Source: Terrimonas ginsenosidimutans (lineage in GTDB: Bacteria; Bacteroidota; Bacteroidia; Chitinophagales; Chitinophagaceae). Taken from it: a stretch of DNA of 64,000 nucleotides. The stretch covers positions 62,001 through 126,000 of the forward strand of contig NZ_JAKLTR010000006.1 in the NCBI RefSeq assembly GCF_022012415.1, in the 5' to 3' direction. The notes under the pieces are model-generated. The model saw only the letters and a program-made list of their open reading frames with translations. It had not been told where the DNA came from and made no database searches. Positions 6,018-14,610 of this stretch are shown one piece after another; position 1 is the first letter of the stretch, and every line of letters starts with the position of its first letter. The translations under genes were made by a program, and so were the position numbers.

Positions 6018-8465
6018 TTAATTTCCTCCTCCGCTTTTCACCCTGTTCTGCTCATCATCCGCGCCACCTGTTTTTCTGCGTGCAGGGGCAATATTCTTTT
6101 TACCGAAGCGGTAAGTAAAGCTCATATTGAACTGGCGGCTATCGCGGCGGCTGCTGATCATTACGTCTACATCGCTGTATTTTGCGTAGCCATTGAATTT
6201 TTGTGTCCACAGGATATCGCGTACGCCAAATTTCAATGTTCCTTTTCCTTTGAGCATTTGTTTGGTGATCGCGCTGTTCACTGCACCCATCGCATTAGCA
6301 ACAAGGATACCTTCTGCCGCTTTGCTGCGATACCATCCGCTGATCTCTGCATTCCATCCTTTGCCCAACGTAAATGAGTTGGTGATATTACCGAGAAAGC
6401 TGGTAAAAGCAATCTCAACCGGATCGTTATTGTATAAACCTTTGTAGCTATTGCGGAAGACGTTGGTATAGATATTCGCATTCCACCATTTGCGTACCGG
6501 GATATTTGCCATTACAGAAACACCCCACTGTTTCATCGTGCTGAAATTATCTTTTGTCTGGAATGTGATGTTCTTTTCTGTGTCCTGTTTCAGCAATTCA
6601 GTAATGATATCAGTTGTTTGTGTATAGTTGACTGTTGTTGTAAGGAAACGGTTATAAGTATGACTGAATTCAAAATTGTTTGTGAACTGAGGAGTCAGGT
6701 AAGGGTTACCCTGTCCGTAAGTCAGCGAATCCAGGAAGAAGATGAAAGGGTTCAGGTCATCATAATCCGGGCGCATGATCCGGCGGCTGTAGCTCAGGTT
6801 GAACTGGTTCTTTTCATTCATATTGTAACCTGCTCCAATATTGGGGAAGAGGTTGGTGTAATTACGTTTGAATGAAGAGTCGTTGCTCAGCTGATGTCCT
6901 TTTGCGATCGTGTTCTCCAAACGCAGGCCGGCTGTCAGTTCCCATTTTTTGATAGAACGGGAAAGGATCGCATATGCAGCATTGATATTCTCATCATAAA
7001 TAAAGTGGTTATTACGGTCTTTCGCATCTACTCCGTTACGCTGGTAATTCACTTTATTATCCGTATTCACAAAACTGGTTTTAGCACCGGCTTCCAGGCG
7101 AAGACCGCTTTTGAACGGGTGAACATAGTCCACTTTACCACTATAGATCTTGACAACAGATGGGATAATACCTGGCATCAGTACATCCTGGCCGGGCATA
7201 TGCTGGTTGTTCTCATTGAAGCTCCTGGTCAGTAAACTTGTTCTATTGTCATTATCGTAATAGGCCCAGTCAAAGTCCGTGCTGATCTCACGGCCGGTTG
7301 AGTCAAACGTGTGTTTATAGTTGAAGTTGGTAGTAATGTTGGATGATTTCCTGCTGTTATCAGCAAATGATTCGAGTTTGCTCAACAGCTTCCCGCTGTT
7401 ATCCCTGATATTGGTATTGCTGTATGGATCTTCATCATTTGTATTGAAGTTACCGTTGATCACCACACCTGCCACATCTTTCTTTGAGAAGTAATAATCC
7501 ATTCCCACTTTGGCATTATGATATACACCTTCGAAATGCGGTCTTGATACCTGGTCGATGGTACGGAGCAAAGTCACTTTATCCGCCGCATAGAGTTTAC
7601 GGTCGATCAGCAGCCTGTTGTATCCTTCGTATGTACCAGCGTTATAGCCGCCGAATACGTTGAGTTTGTTATTCCGGTAGTTCAGATTGGCACCACCGTT
7701 GAAACGGGCATACAATCCCTGGGTATATCCAACATTGGCGTTACCATTCATTCCTTTTACAATACCCTTTTTTGTTTTGATATTGATAATGCCGGAATTA
7801 CCTGACGCATCATATTTTGCAGGCGGATTGGTCATGATCTCGATCTGATCAATACTAGTGCTCTGCATGTTTTTCAGCAAAGCGGCAAGATCAGCGCCAC
7901 TCATATAAGTAGGCTTGCCGTCAACGAGGATCATGACGCCCTGTTTACCTTTCACACTGATATTTCCGTCGTTATCTACCGTTACACCGGGAGATTTTTC
8001 CAGCAATTCCATGGCTGTTAAACCGGCATTTGTTGGTGATGCATCCACATTCACCACCATTTTACCAGGCTTTTGCTCGATGGCAGGTTTTTTTGCGGTG
8101 ACGGTTACGCCGGCAATTGCCTGTGCCTGTGGTACGAGTTCGATGGTTTTTACTTCAACAGCTGTTGAAGTGGCCGAGATCTCCAGTGGAGCAGAAAAGC
8201 CTTTCTCATGTCCGACCGCGGAAATCGCCACGATATAGCGCCCTTCGGGAACATTTTCAAACTCATATTTACCCGTTTTATCGGCCACCGCCATTTTCGC
8301 CACAGACGAATCTTTGGCTTTCAGAAGCGTTATCGTAGCAGATTCAATTGTTTTTGTGCTGCCGTCAATAACAGTACCACTGATACGACCGGTTTTAGTT
8401 TGAGCATAACTGGCTAAGGATAAGAAGGTTAAGGATAACGCCAGCAAGGATAAGACTTTTCTCAT
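6018..8465 (-). CDS. Outer-membrane beta-barrel receptor (TonB-receptor-like)
   Basis: The protein is 815 residues. A signal peptide (about 1-21, ending ASYAQ) is followed by a carboxypeptidase-regulatory beta-sandwich (GRISGTVIDGSTKTIESATITLL..GKYEFENVPEGRYIV, about 27-110). A TonB plug-like domain follows (ELLEKSPGVTVDNDGNISVKGKQGVMILVDGKPTYMSG..IDQIEIMTNPPAKYDASGNSGIINIKTKKG, about 150-235). The remainder is a long beta-barrel of the OMP_b-brl_3 type ending in FTYRFGKKN. No SusD-like partner is adjacent, so this is not a SusCD glycan importer; such receptors take part in uptake of other ligands or in signalling. The LytTR sensor pair lies upstream on the same strand and might control it. 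Flanking 8466-8535 holds a GGTA..TACC dyad but no clear promoter. Confidence 0.92.
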   Translation of the reverse strand: MRKVLSLLALSLTFLSLASYAQTKTGRISGTVIDGSTKTIESATITLLKAKDSSVAKMAVADKTGKYEFENVPEGRYIVAISAVGHEKGFSAPLEISATSTAVEVKTIELVPQAQAIAGVTVTAKKPAIEQKPGKMVVNVDASPTNAGLTAMELLEKSPGVTVDNDGNISVKGKQGVMILVDGKPTYMSGADLAALLKNMQSTSIDQIEIMTNPPAKYDASGNSGIINIKTKKGIVKGMNGNANVGYTQGLYARFNGGANLNYRNNKLNVFGGYNAGTYEGYNRLLIDRKLYAADKVTLLRTIDQVSRPHFEGVYHNAKVGMDYYFSKKDVAGVVINGNFNTNDEDPYSNTNIRDNSGKLLSKLESFADNSRKSSNITTNFNYKHTFDSTGREISTDFDWAYYDNDNRTSLLTRSFNENNQHMPGQDVLMPGIIPSVVKIYSGKVDYVHPFKSGLRLEAGAKTSFVNTDNKVNYQRNGVDAKDRNNHFIYDENINAAYAILSRSIKKWELTAGLRLENTIAKGHQLSNDSSFKRNYTNLFPNIGAGYNMNEKNQFNLSYSRRIMRPDYDDLNPFIFFLDSLTYGQGNPYLTPQFTNNFEFSHTYNRFLTTTVNYTQTTDIITELLKQDTEKNITFQTKDNFSTMKQWGVSVMANIPVRKWWNANIYTNVFRNSYKGLYNNDPVEIAFTSFLGNITNSFTLGKGWNAEISGWYRSKAAEGILVANAMGAVNSAITKQMLKGKGTLKFGVRDILWTQKFNGYAKYSDVDVMISSRRDSRQFNMSFTYRFGKKNIAPARRKTGGADDEQNRVKSGGGN

Positions 8466-8862
8466 TTCAATGGTTTTATATAATAAGTACTTGTTCTTGT
8501 TTATTACAGTTTAAAGGTAGGTACTTTGCAATACCAAGATCATTGCTTTAAATTAAGCGGCCTTTATCAGGGATAAGCGGCCGTCATGTAAATTGTCTCA
8601 ATGTGACGCAGCTGCGTGATCCAGGTTACAGCTTTAGGGTCGTTTAGGATGAAGGGATTTTGTAAAGGATGGGCGGAAAGGAAATAATCGTTGGAGCTTA
8701 CCGGGCTGTTTTCGAAGCTCGCTGTAACAAAGTAACAACGAAGCCATGCTGCAGAGAATCTAATTCCGGTGAGGTGGGGTATTATGTTGGTTGAACCGGG
8801 GTTTATGGCGTTGAGCAGAGTATCTATGATGATGGCGCGAGAATGGCAGAGAGCTAAAATGA
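8466..8862. other. Gene-free stretch between receptor and response regulator
   Basis: No gene or terminator is recognised. An AAGCGGCC word is repeated twice near 8556-8583, and a perfect 12-base palindrome, ACGCAGCTGCGT, occurs at 8606-8617. These could be binding sites for the adjacent regulator, but nothing in the sequence shows that. Confidence 0.4.
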
Positions 8863-9627
8863 CTACAGGCCAAATTCCGTTTTTATCATTTCGTAGTACG
8901 TCCGACCTGAAGTGATCCTCGAACCGGCTTTATCATCCATCACAAAAAGGTACCGGCCGTTGAAATGCCTGTGCATTTCCTTTATCCTGTCCTTATTAAT
9001 AAGGAATGATTTCTGAATGCGGAAAAATTGTTCCGGCAATTTTTCTTCGAGTGCTGATAAGGTCTGATCAGTTAGATGTTTCTGTCCTTCCGCTGTATAG
9101 ATATAAACATATTTATCCTGCGATTCAAGAAAAACGATCTGATCAAACCTGAGCAGGATTATCCGGTCGCCGGTTCGGATAGATAGAGCCGTCGCCTGTT
9201 TAGGTGTTTGTATCTGGCGGATCATTTCCTGTAACCCCAATACATCTATTGTCGCATTCAGTTTTCCGAACCGCTTCAGTTTTTCCATGCTTTGCGTCAG
9301 CCGTTCTTCCTTGATCGGCTTTAGCAGGTAATCGATCGAGAACGTTTCAAACGCTTTCATGGCGTATTGCTCATACGCTGTGGTGAAAATGATGTTCGGC
9401 TTATTTGACAACCGTTCGATCACTTCAAAACCGGTAAGATCGGGCATTTGAATATCGAGAAAGATCAGATCGGGTTGCAGGGATTGGATTTTCTGAATAG
9501 CCTCCTCCCCTGTCCCGGCTTCGCCGACTACCTGGACCAGTTCATGATATTCGAGTAAAAGATTCTTCATCAGGCGGCGTGCTGCCGGCTCATCATCCAC
9601 CAGGATCGCTTTATATAGCTGGTTCAT
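8863..9627 (-). CDS. LytTR-family response regulator
   Basis: The protein is 254 residues. The receiver domain (1-125) has the acidic pair Asp11-Asp12 in LVDDEPAARRLM, the phosphoacceptor Asp58 in DLIFLDIQMPD, a Thr in IIFTTAYEQYA and Lys in LLKPIKEERL. The C-terminal LytTR DNA-binding domain (about 150-252) shows TGDRIILLRFDQIVFLESQDKYVYIYT and FFRIQKSFLINKDRIKEMHR. It overlaps the end of the upstream histidine kinase gene by 17 bases, so the two are co-translated partners. LytTR regulators typically bind promoters of membrane or secreted proteins; the adjacent receptor gene is a plausible target. Confidence 0.95.
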   Translation of the reverse strand: MNQLYKAILVDDEPAARRLMKNLLLEYHELVQVVGEAGTGEEAIQKIQSLQPDLIFLDIQMPDLTGFEVIERLSNKPNIIFTTAYEQYAMKAFETFSIDYLLKPIKEERLTQSMEKLKRFGKLNATIDVLGLQEMIRQIQTPKQATALSIRTGDRIILLRFDQIVFLESQDKYVYIYTAEGQKHLTDQTLSALEEKLPEQFFRIQKSFLINKDRIKEMHRHFNGRYLFVMDDKAGSRITSGRTYYEMIKTEFGL

Positions 9628-10777
9628 TTTTCATTAGTTTTTTTATATAGATTACCACTTCTTTTCTTGGCTGGTTGCCAAAATGGATCTCATACCCCCC
9701 GGGAAATAAAAGGTCCAATTTATCATACACGCTTCTCACACCATAGCCCGGGCTTAGCTCACTGGTAAAGAGTGGTCCGTTATCATTGATGCGTATCACC
9801 AGTATTCCTTGTTCAAGTTTAATGTCCAGCCTGATCTCCGTCATTTTCCCGGTTGCTTTCAACCCGTGCTTCACCGCATTTTCCATCAGTGGCTGTAGTA
9901 CAAACCGGGGAACCAGGTAATGCATCACTGCATCATCCACGTTGATATGATAACTAAGCTGATCTTCAAACCTGATCTTTTCTATCTGAAGATAAACTTC
10001 AGCCATTTCCACCTCTTCCCGGATGGATGAGTAATTGTTGTTACTGTAGTTTATGCTGTAACGGAACAGATCAGCCAGCGCCACTGTCATCTTTCTTGCT
10101 TTCTTACCATCGGTGATGGAGAGATCAGCGATCGAATTAAGAGCGTTGTATAAGAAATGAGGGTTCACTTTTGAATGCAGCGCATCCAGTTCCGCCTTTG
10201 TTTTTAGTTCGCGAAGGCGGCTCAGCTCAAGTTCTTTTTCATCGAACTTCCGTTGCCTTTCCAGGTTGAGATAGCTGACCATGATGTATACAAACCCTGT
10301 TCCGCAGGCGAAGTATACGCTCATCACGACGGAAAATCCCGCGTATTCATATGGCTCATCAGTGAATAAGTACCTCACCAGCAGATTGACACCAACAAAA
10401 GCCAGGATCAATGTAAACAATACAAGTGTTTGCCTTCTGGCGAAAGAAAGCCGTCTGAAAAGCCGGTGTTCCGCCACAAACCAGGCAAGATTAAAAACGA
10501 TCAGCGTGTTGGTCGTGATCACGATCAGTTCACCCATTAACGCATATCTCCATCCATGTTTTTTAACGGCATACACCAGTTCCCCATTCATTGGCGTTGC
10601 GGCCAGGATGATACAGGCGGCAACGATCCAGACCACTATATTTCTGCGAAGCCATTCGATCCTGATGGTCTGCCGGAAGATCTTCCTGAAATTGGCCAGG
10701 AGGTAAAATCCGATCAGGGCAAGCAGTATGCAGGACCCTACAAGCAGGGCATATTCCCAAATGGTTGGAGTGTTCAT
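9611..10777 (-). CDS. LytS/YehU-type sensor histidine kinase
   Basis: The protein is 388 residues. About five hydrophobic segments (near 9-30, 46-63, 79-102, 117-137, 147-170) form an N-terminal membrane sensor with no large extracellular domain. A coiled linker (NLERQRKFDEKELELSRLRELKTKAELDAL) leads to the His_kinase domain with phosphorylatable His207 in KVNPHFLYNALNSI. The ATPase domain follows, with the N-box around Asn300 in LQPLMENAVKHGLKA and GYGVRSVYDKL. It should autophosphorylate on an unknown membrane cue and pass the phosphate to the LytTR regulator downstream. On the - strand TTTG, 21 bases and TAATTTGG lie just before the ATG, a possible promoter that would give an almost leaderless mRNA. 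The stimulus cannot be read from sequence. Confidence 0.95.
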   Translation of the reverse strand: MNTPTIWEYALLVGSCILLALIGFYLLANFRKIFRQTIRIEWLRRNIVVWIVAACIILAATPMNGELVYAVKKHGWRYALMGELIVITTNTLIVFNLAWFVAEHRLFRRLSFARRQTLVLFTLILAFVGVNLLVRYLFTDEPYEYAGFSVVMSVYFACGTGFVYIMVSYLNLERQRKFDEKELELSRLRELKTKAELDALHSKVNPHFLYNALNSIADLSITDGKKARKMTVALADLFRYSINYSNNNYSSIREEVEMAEVYLQIEKIRFEDQLSYHINVDDAVMHYLVPRFVLQPLMENAVKHGLKATGKMTEIRLDIKLEQGILVIRINDNGPLFTSELSPGYGVRSVYDKLDLLFPGGYEIHFGNQPRKEVVIYIKKLMKNEPAI

Positions 10778-10878
10778 GATGTTGCCAAATTATGAAATCA
10801 AGTTAAGCAGAACCAAACACGTTCGCGAACTGTTTATTTTGAGGAGCGAACGGAGTATATTGCAAGTAAATTTCCTTC

Positions 10879-11892
10879 ATGATCGTCGATTTCAGATCAG
10901 ATACAGTTACGAAGCCCACTCCTGCTATGTTGGAGGCGATGATGTCCGCGCCGGTAGGTGATGATGTTTTCTCTGAAGATCCTTCAATAAACAAGCTCGA
11001 AACGATAGCTGCGTCCATGTTTGGGATGGAAGCCGCAATTTACTGCCCTTCGGGTACCATGACCAACCAGATAGCGATCAAGTGCCATACGCAGCCGGGC
11101 GATGAAGTGATCTGTGACGAAACCTCCCATATTTACCAGTACGAAGGTGGCGGCATTGCCTCTAATTCCGGAGCATCTGTAAAGCTGCTATATGGCGACC
11201 GTGGCCGCATTACAGCAGGCCAGGTGAAAGCCGCCATCAATCCGGATGATATTCACCGGGCTGCCTCCACGCTGGTTTCGCTGGAAAACACCTCCAACCG
11301 TGGAGGAGGAAGCTGTTATGAATGGCAGGAGATCCTCGCCATCCGTGAGGTTTGTAAAGCGAACGGGCTTGCCTTTCACCTCGATGGTGCGCGGCTATGG
11401 AACGCGATGGTTGCCAAAAAACAGACCGCCAGACAATACGGCGAAGCATTTGACAGCATTTCAATCTGCCTGAGCAAAAGCCTTGGCTGCCCTGTCGGCA
11501 GTCTGCTCCTTGGCACCCATACCCTGATCAAAAAAGCGAGAAGGGTCAGAAAAGCTTTTGGCGGCGGTATGCGGCAGGCAGGTTTCCTGGCAGCGGCCGG
11601 CATTTATGCGCTGGAGCATCATATAGACCGCCTGGCGATCGATCATGCGCATGCACAACAGATCGCTCATGCGATAAGTACAAGAAAATGGCTGAAAGAG
11701 CTATTGCCGGTAGAAACCAATATCATCATCTTTGAATTGAATGATGATACTGCTCCGCAGTTTGTTGCACAACTTAAAGAAAAAGGAATTTTAGCGTACG
11801 CAATCGCACCAAATCGTGTCAGGCTGGTGGTGCATCTCGATATCACCGCACAAATGACAGAACACACAATCAGCATTATATCATCAATATAA
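10879..11892 (+). CDS. ltaE: Low-specificity L-threonine aldolase
   Basis: The 337-residue PLP enzyme cleaves L-threonine or L-allo-threonine to glycine and acetaldehyde in the cytoplasm. The N terminus [18 protein letters not shown] and [16 protein letters not shown] is diagnostic. His84 ([13 protein letters not shown]) should stack on the PLP ring, Asp169 ([11 protein letters not shown]) should pair with its nitrogen, and Lys200 ([13 protein letters not shown]) should form the internal aldimine. It stops 10 bases before pgi, so the two form an operon on the + strand, divergent from the sensor kinase. The start is the ATG at 10879. Confidence 0.93.
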   Translation: MIVDFRSDTVTKPTPAMLEAMMSAPVGDDVFSEDPSINKLETIAASMFGMEAAIYCPSGTMTNQIAIKCHTQPGDEVICDETSHIYQYEGGGIASNSGASVKLLYGDRGRITAGQVKAAINPDDIHRAASTLVSLENTSNRGGGSCYEWQEILAIREVCKANGLAFHLDGARLWNAMVAKKQTARQYGEAFDSISICLSKSLGCPVGSLLLGTHTLIKKARRVRKAFGGGMRQAGFLAAAGIYALEHHIDRLAIDHAHAQQIAHAISTRKWLKELLPVETNIIIFELNDDTAPQFVAQLKEKGILAYAIAPNRVRLVVHLDITAQMTEHTISIISSI

Positions 11893-11902
11893 ACAACATC
11901 CA

Positions 11903-13552
11903 ATGCTTCCAAAGATCAATCCTACGGCAACGCCGACATGGCAATTACTGAAAGAAGAACACACCGTAATGCAGGCTGTAAAAATGAAAGACCTGTTTAC
12001 ATCAGACAAAGAAAGATTTGAACGTTTTCACCTGCAACTGGACGACATACTTTTTGATTATTCAAAGAATATCATCTCAGAAAAAACGATCTCGTTACTA
12101 CTGAAACTTGCTGAAGAATCCAAAGTAAAGGAAAGTATCAAAGCAATGTTCTCCGGTGATGTGATCAACCAAACGGAACACCGTGCTGTGTTGCATACTG
12201 CACTGCGCAATTTCTCCAAAGATCCGGTACTGGCTGACGGCGAAGACGTGATGCCACAGATCAAAAAGGTATTGCGGAAAATGAAAACATTCTCTGACAA
12301 AGTACATAGCGGAGAACACAGAGGCTATACTGACAAACGCATCAAATATATCGTGAACATCGGGATCGGAGGAAGTGATCTCGGGCCATTGATGGTCACT
12401 GAAGCCCTGAAACCCTATTTCGAAGAGGAGATCGAAACATTCTTTGTGTCAAACGTTGACGGCACACATATTGCCGAAACGTTAAAGAAAGTTAAACCGG
12501 AAAGAACCCTGTTCCTGATCGCTTCAAAAACATTTACGACACAGGAAACAATGACCAACGCGCACACCGCAAGACAATGGTTCCTGAAAAAAGCAAAAGA
12601 TGAAGCGCATATTGCCAAACACTTCGTGGCGCTTTCAACCAATGAGGCAGAGGTAGTGAAGTTTGGTATCGATAAAAAGAACATGTTTGAATTCTGGGAT
12701 TGGGTCGGCGGCCGTTACTCATTATGGAGTGCGATCGGCTTATCTATTTCATTAAGCATCGGTTACAAAAACTTCGAGCAATTGCTGAAAGGCGCTTACA
12801 GTACTGATCAGCATTTCCGGGAAGCACCGTTTGAAAAGAATATCCCCGTATTGATGGCGTTGATCGGTCTATGGTATACGAATTTCTTTGGTACGCAAAC
12901 AGAGGCCATTCTTCCATATGACCAGTATATGCATCGTTTTGCCGCGTATTTCCAGCAGGGAAATATGGAGAGTAATGGCAAGAGTGTAGACCGCAGCGGC
13001 AAGCCGGTTGATCATGCAACAGGTCCGGTGATCTGGGGCGAACCCGGCACAAATGGACAGCACGCGTTCTATCAGCTGATCCACCAGGGAAGTATCAAGA
13101 TCCCCTGTGACTTTATCGCGCCGGCGCAATCACATAATCCACTCGGTGATCATCATGTTAAATTGCTGTCCAACTTCTTTGCGCAAACAGAGGCATTGAT
13201 GAATGGAAAATCGGAACAGGAAGCAAAAGCTGAGCTGGAGAAACAGGGCCTTGATGCCGACAAGATCAGCAAGCTCCTACCCTTCAAAGTATTCACGGGC
13301 AACAGACCGACGAACTCATTCCTTATTAAGAAAATCACGCCGTATACACTGGGTCAGCTGATCGCATTGTACGAGCATAAGATCTTCGTGCAGGGTGTGA
13401 TCTGGAATATCTTCAGCTTTGACCAGTGGGGTGTTGAATTGGGTAAACAGCTGGCGAATAAGATCCTTCCTGAACTGGAGAATGATCAGGCTGTAACCTC
13501 GCATGATTCATCTACGAATGGATTGATCAATGCGTTCAAGAAGATGAGATAA
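11903..13552 (+). CDS. pgi: Glucose-6-phosphate isomerase
   Basis: The 549-residue cytoplasmic enzyme interconverts glucose 6-phosphate and fructose 6-phosphate. The length fits the long bacterial/eukaryotic-type PGI. Visible motifs include the phosphate site [34 protein letters not shown], the PGI signature with catalytic Glu380 in [14 protein letters not shown], the His in [15 protein letters not shown] and Lys515 in the second signature [13 protein letters not shown]. It follows the threonine aldolase gene by 10 bases and is closed by a strong terminator at 13811-13836. Confidence 0.97.
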   Translation: MLPKINPTATPTWQLLKEEHTVMQAVKMKDLFTSDKERFERFHLQLDDILFDYSKNIISEKTISLLLKLAEESKVKESIKAMFSGDVINQTEHRAVLHTALRNFSKDPVLADGEDVMPQIKKVLRKMKTFSDKVHSGEHRGYTDKRIKYIVNIGIGGSDLGPLMVTEALKPYFEEEIETFFVSNVDGTHIAETLKKVKPERTLFLIASKTFTTQETMTNAHTARQWFLKKAKDEAHIAKHFVALSTNEAEVVKFGIDKKNMFEFWDWVGGRYSLWSAIGLSISLSIGYKNFEQLLKGAYSTDQHFREAPFEKNIPVLMALIGLWYTNFFGTQTEAILPYDQYMHRFAAYFQQGNMESNGKSVDRSGKPVDHATGPVIWGEPGTNGQHAFYQLIHQGSIKIPCDFIAPAQSHNPLGDHHVKLLSNFFAQTEALMNGKSEQEAKAELEKQGLDADKISKLLPFKVFTGNRPTNSFLIKKITPYTLGQLIALYEHKIFVQGVIWNIFSFDQWGVELGKQLANKILPELENDQAVTSHDSSTNGLINAFKKMR

Positions 13553-13596
13553 GGCTGGATTTTCCAGTGCAGACCTGATATTGACTGGCATAAAAG

Positions 13597-13700
13597 GAAC
13601 GCGGCGGACGCAACGATACACGGCGAGCGCAACGAAATACAACCATTTCCAAGGCTGTTTGCGCTGCGTCCATTGCGTATCGTTGCGGTCCGCCGCGTTT
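13597..13700. repeat. GC-rich palindromic repeat, class A
   Basis: The left arm AACGCGGCGGACGCAACG continuing ATAC faces the right arm GTATCGTTGCGG continuing TCCGCCGCGTT; they pair except for one extra base. The core AAATACAACCATTTCCAAGG then CTGTTT matches the cores of the copies at 22.5, 22.7 and 44.0 kb and, inverted, 19.8 kb. It lies between convergent pgi and the PUR-like gene. Confidence 0.8.
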
Positions 13701-13810
13701 CTTTACATCAATTAAATAGCGAGAGCGATTCCTGGTCCTGGCAAGGGAGCATTAGAGATAAAGCCCAGGCCGAAACTCAAACGAAAGTGTTGATTCCGCT
13801 TAAAAAAGAA

Positions 13811-13836
13811 AGCCCCCTGATAAAGATCAGGGGGCT
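13811..13836. terminator. Bidirectional intrinsic terminator
   Basis: A perfect 11-base-pair stem (AGCCCCCTGAT with ATCAGGGGGCT) closes a 4-base AAAG loop. A T run follows on the + strand and an A-rich run precedes it, so it can end both pgi (+) and the PUR-like gene (-). Confidence 0.9.
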
Positions 13837-13859
13837 TTTTTATTCAGTTCAAAATGGTC

Positions 13860-14291
13860 TTACCATTTATCTACTTCTTCGTTGGACGTGCTTGCGCTCG
13901 GCGCTGAAGCTGTAACCGTAGGAATTTCTCTTACTTCTTCAATTACTGCTTCTACCGTTTCTGAAGCACCACCTGCCAGTACTTCTCCATCTTCCGGTAA
14001 TTCGTCATGATTGAATGCATCGAAATCAAAGTCGGGCATCAATTCTGTTTTAACATAATCAACCGCCTCATTCAACGCTTTAATGAACTTGTTGAAATCT
14101 TCTTTATACAAGAAGACCTTGTGCCTGTCATAACCGTTATCATCAAACCGCTTGCGGCTTTCAGTAATGGTCAGATAGTAGTCATTACCACGAGTAGCTC
14201 TTACATCAAAAAAATAAGTCCTTCTTTTTCCAGCGCGAATTCTTTTGCTGTAAATGCTTTCCAATTTTTTGTCGTTGTTCTCGTACGCCAC
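13860..14291 (-). CDS. PUR-like DNA/RNA-binding protein (DUF3276)
   Basis: The protein is 143 residues. The N-terminal half (KLESIYSKRIRAGKRRTYFFDVRATRGNDYYLTITESRKRFDDNGYDRHKVFLYKEDFNKFIKALNEAVDYVK) is the PUR repeat that dimerises into the PUR-alpha nucleic-acid-binding fold, widespread in Bacteroidota. The C-terminal part from about residue 85 is acidic and low in complexity (DFDFDAFNHDELPEDGE) and probably disordered. It likely binds single-stranded DNA or RNA in the cytoplasm; a specific target is not known. It is a single-gene unit with a strong promoter upstream and a shared terminator downstream. Confidence 0.92.
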   Translation of the reverse strand: MAYENNDKKLESIYSKRIRAGKRRTYFFDVRATRGNDYYLTITESRKRFDDNGYDRHKVFLYKEDFNKFIKALNEAVDYVKTELMPDFDFDAFNHDELPEDGEVLAGGASETVEAVIEEVREIPTVTASAPSASTSNEEVDKW

Positions 14292-14338
14292 AGTTAATGT
14301 TTTTGCAGATTAAGAAATTGCTTTGGTTTATGAAGTCA

Positions 14339-14370
14339 CAAATATATAGATGTTTTTGAAACAGCCAAAA
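14339..14370 (-). promoter_or_regulatory. Bacteroidota-type promoter of the PUR-like gene
   Basis: On the - strand TTTTG (TTG at 14368-14366) is followed after exactly 19 bases by TATATTTG (14346-14339), a perfect -33/-7 pair. The predicted start near 14332 leaves a leader of about 40 bases. Confidence 0.75.
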
Positions 14371-14431
14371 GAGAGTATAATTTATGACAAATGAGCTGGA
14401 ATTGAGGTGGAGTAAGGGTCCCGGGGGAATC

Positions 14432-14577
14432 GTTGGCCGTTGTCCGTTGACCGTTGTCCGCATTTGATTCCAAAACTTTCTGTGGAAGAATTTGTCCCGT
14501 ATTTCATCAACAACGACCTGGCGTTAGTTTTCCGACCGAACGGCCTAGCGGTCAACGGTAAACGGTCAACCGACAAC
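14432..14577. repeat. Facing heptamer arrays GTTGWCC x4 / GGWCAAC x4
   Basis: Four units (GTTGGCC, GTTGTCC, GTTGACC, GTTGTCC) at 14432-14459 face four reverse-complement units (GGTCAAC, GGTAAAC, GGTCAAC, CGACAAC) at 14550-14577. The 90 bases between them contain no gene that can be supported. This is the same family as 3339-3546. Confidence 0.8.
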
Positions 14578-14610
14578 GATCTTAGAGATTTCCCCCCTCA
14601 GTATTTCCAC

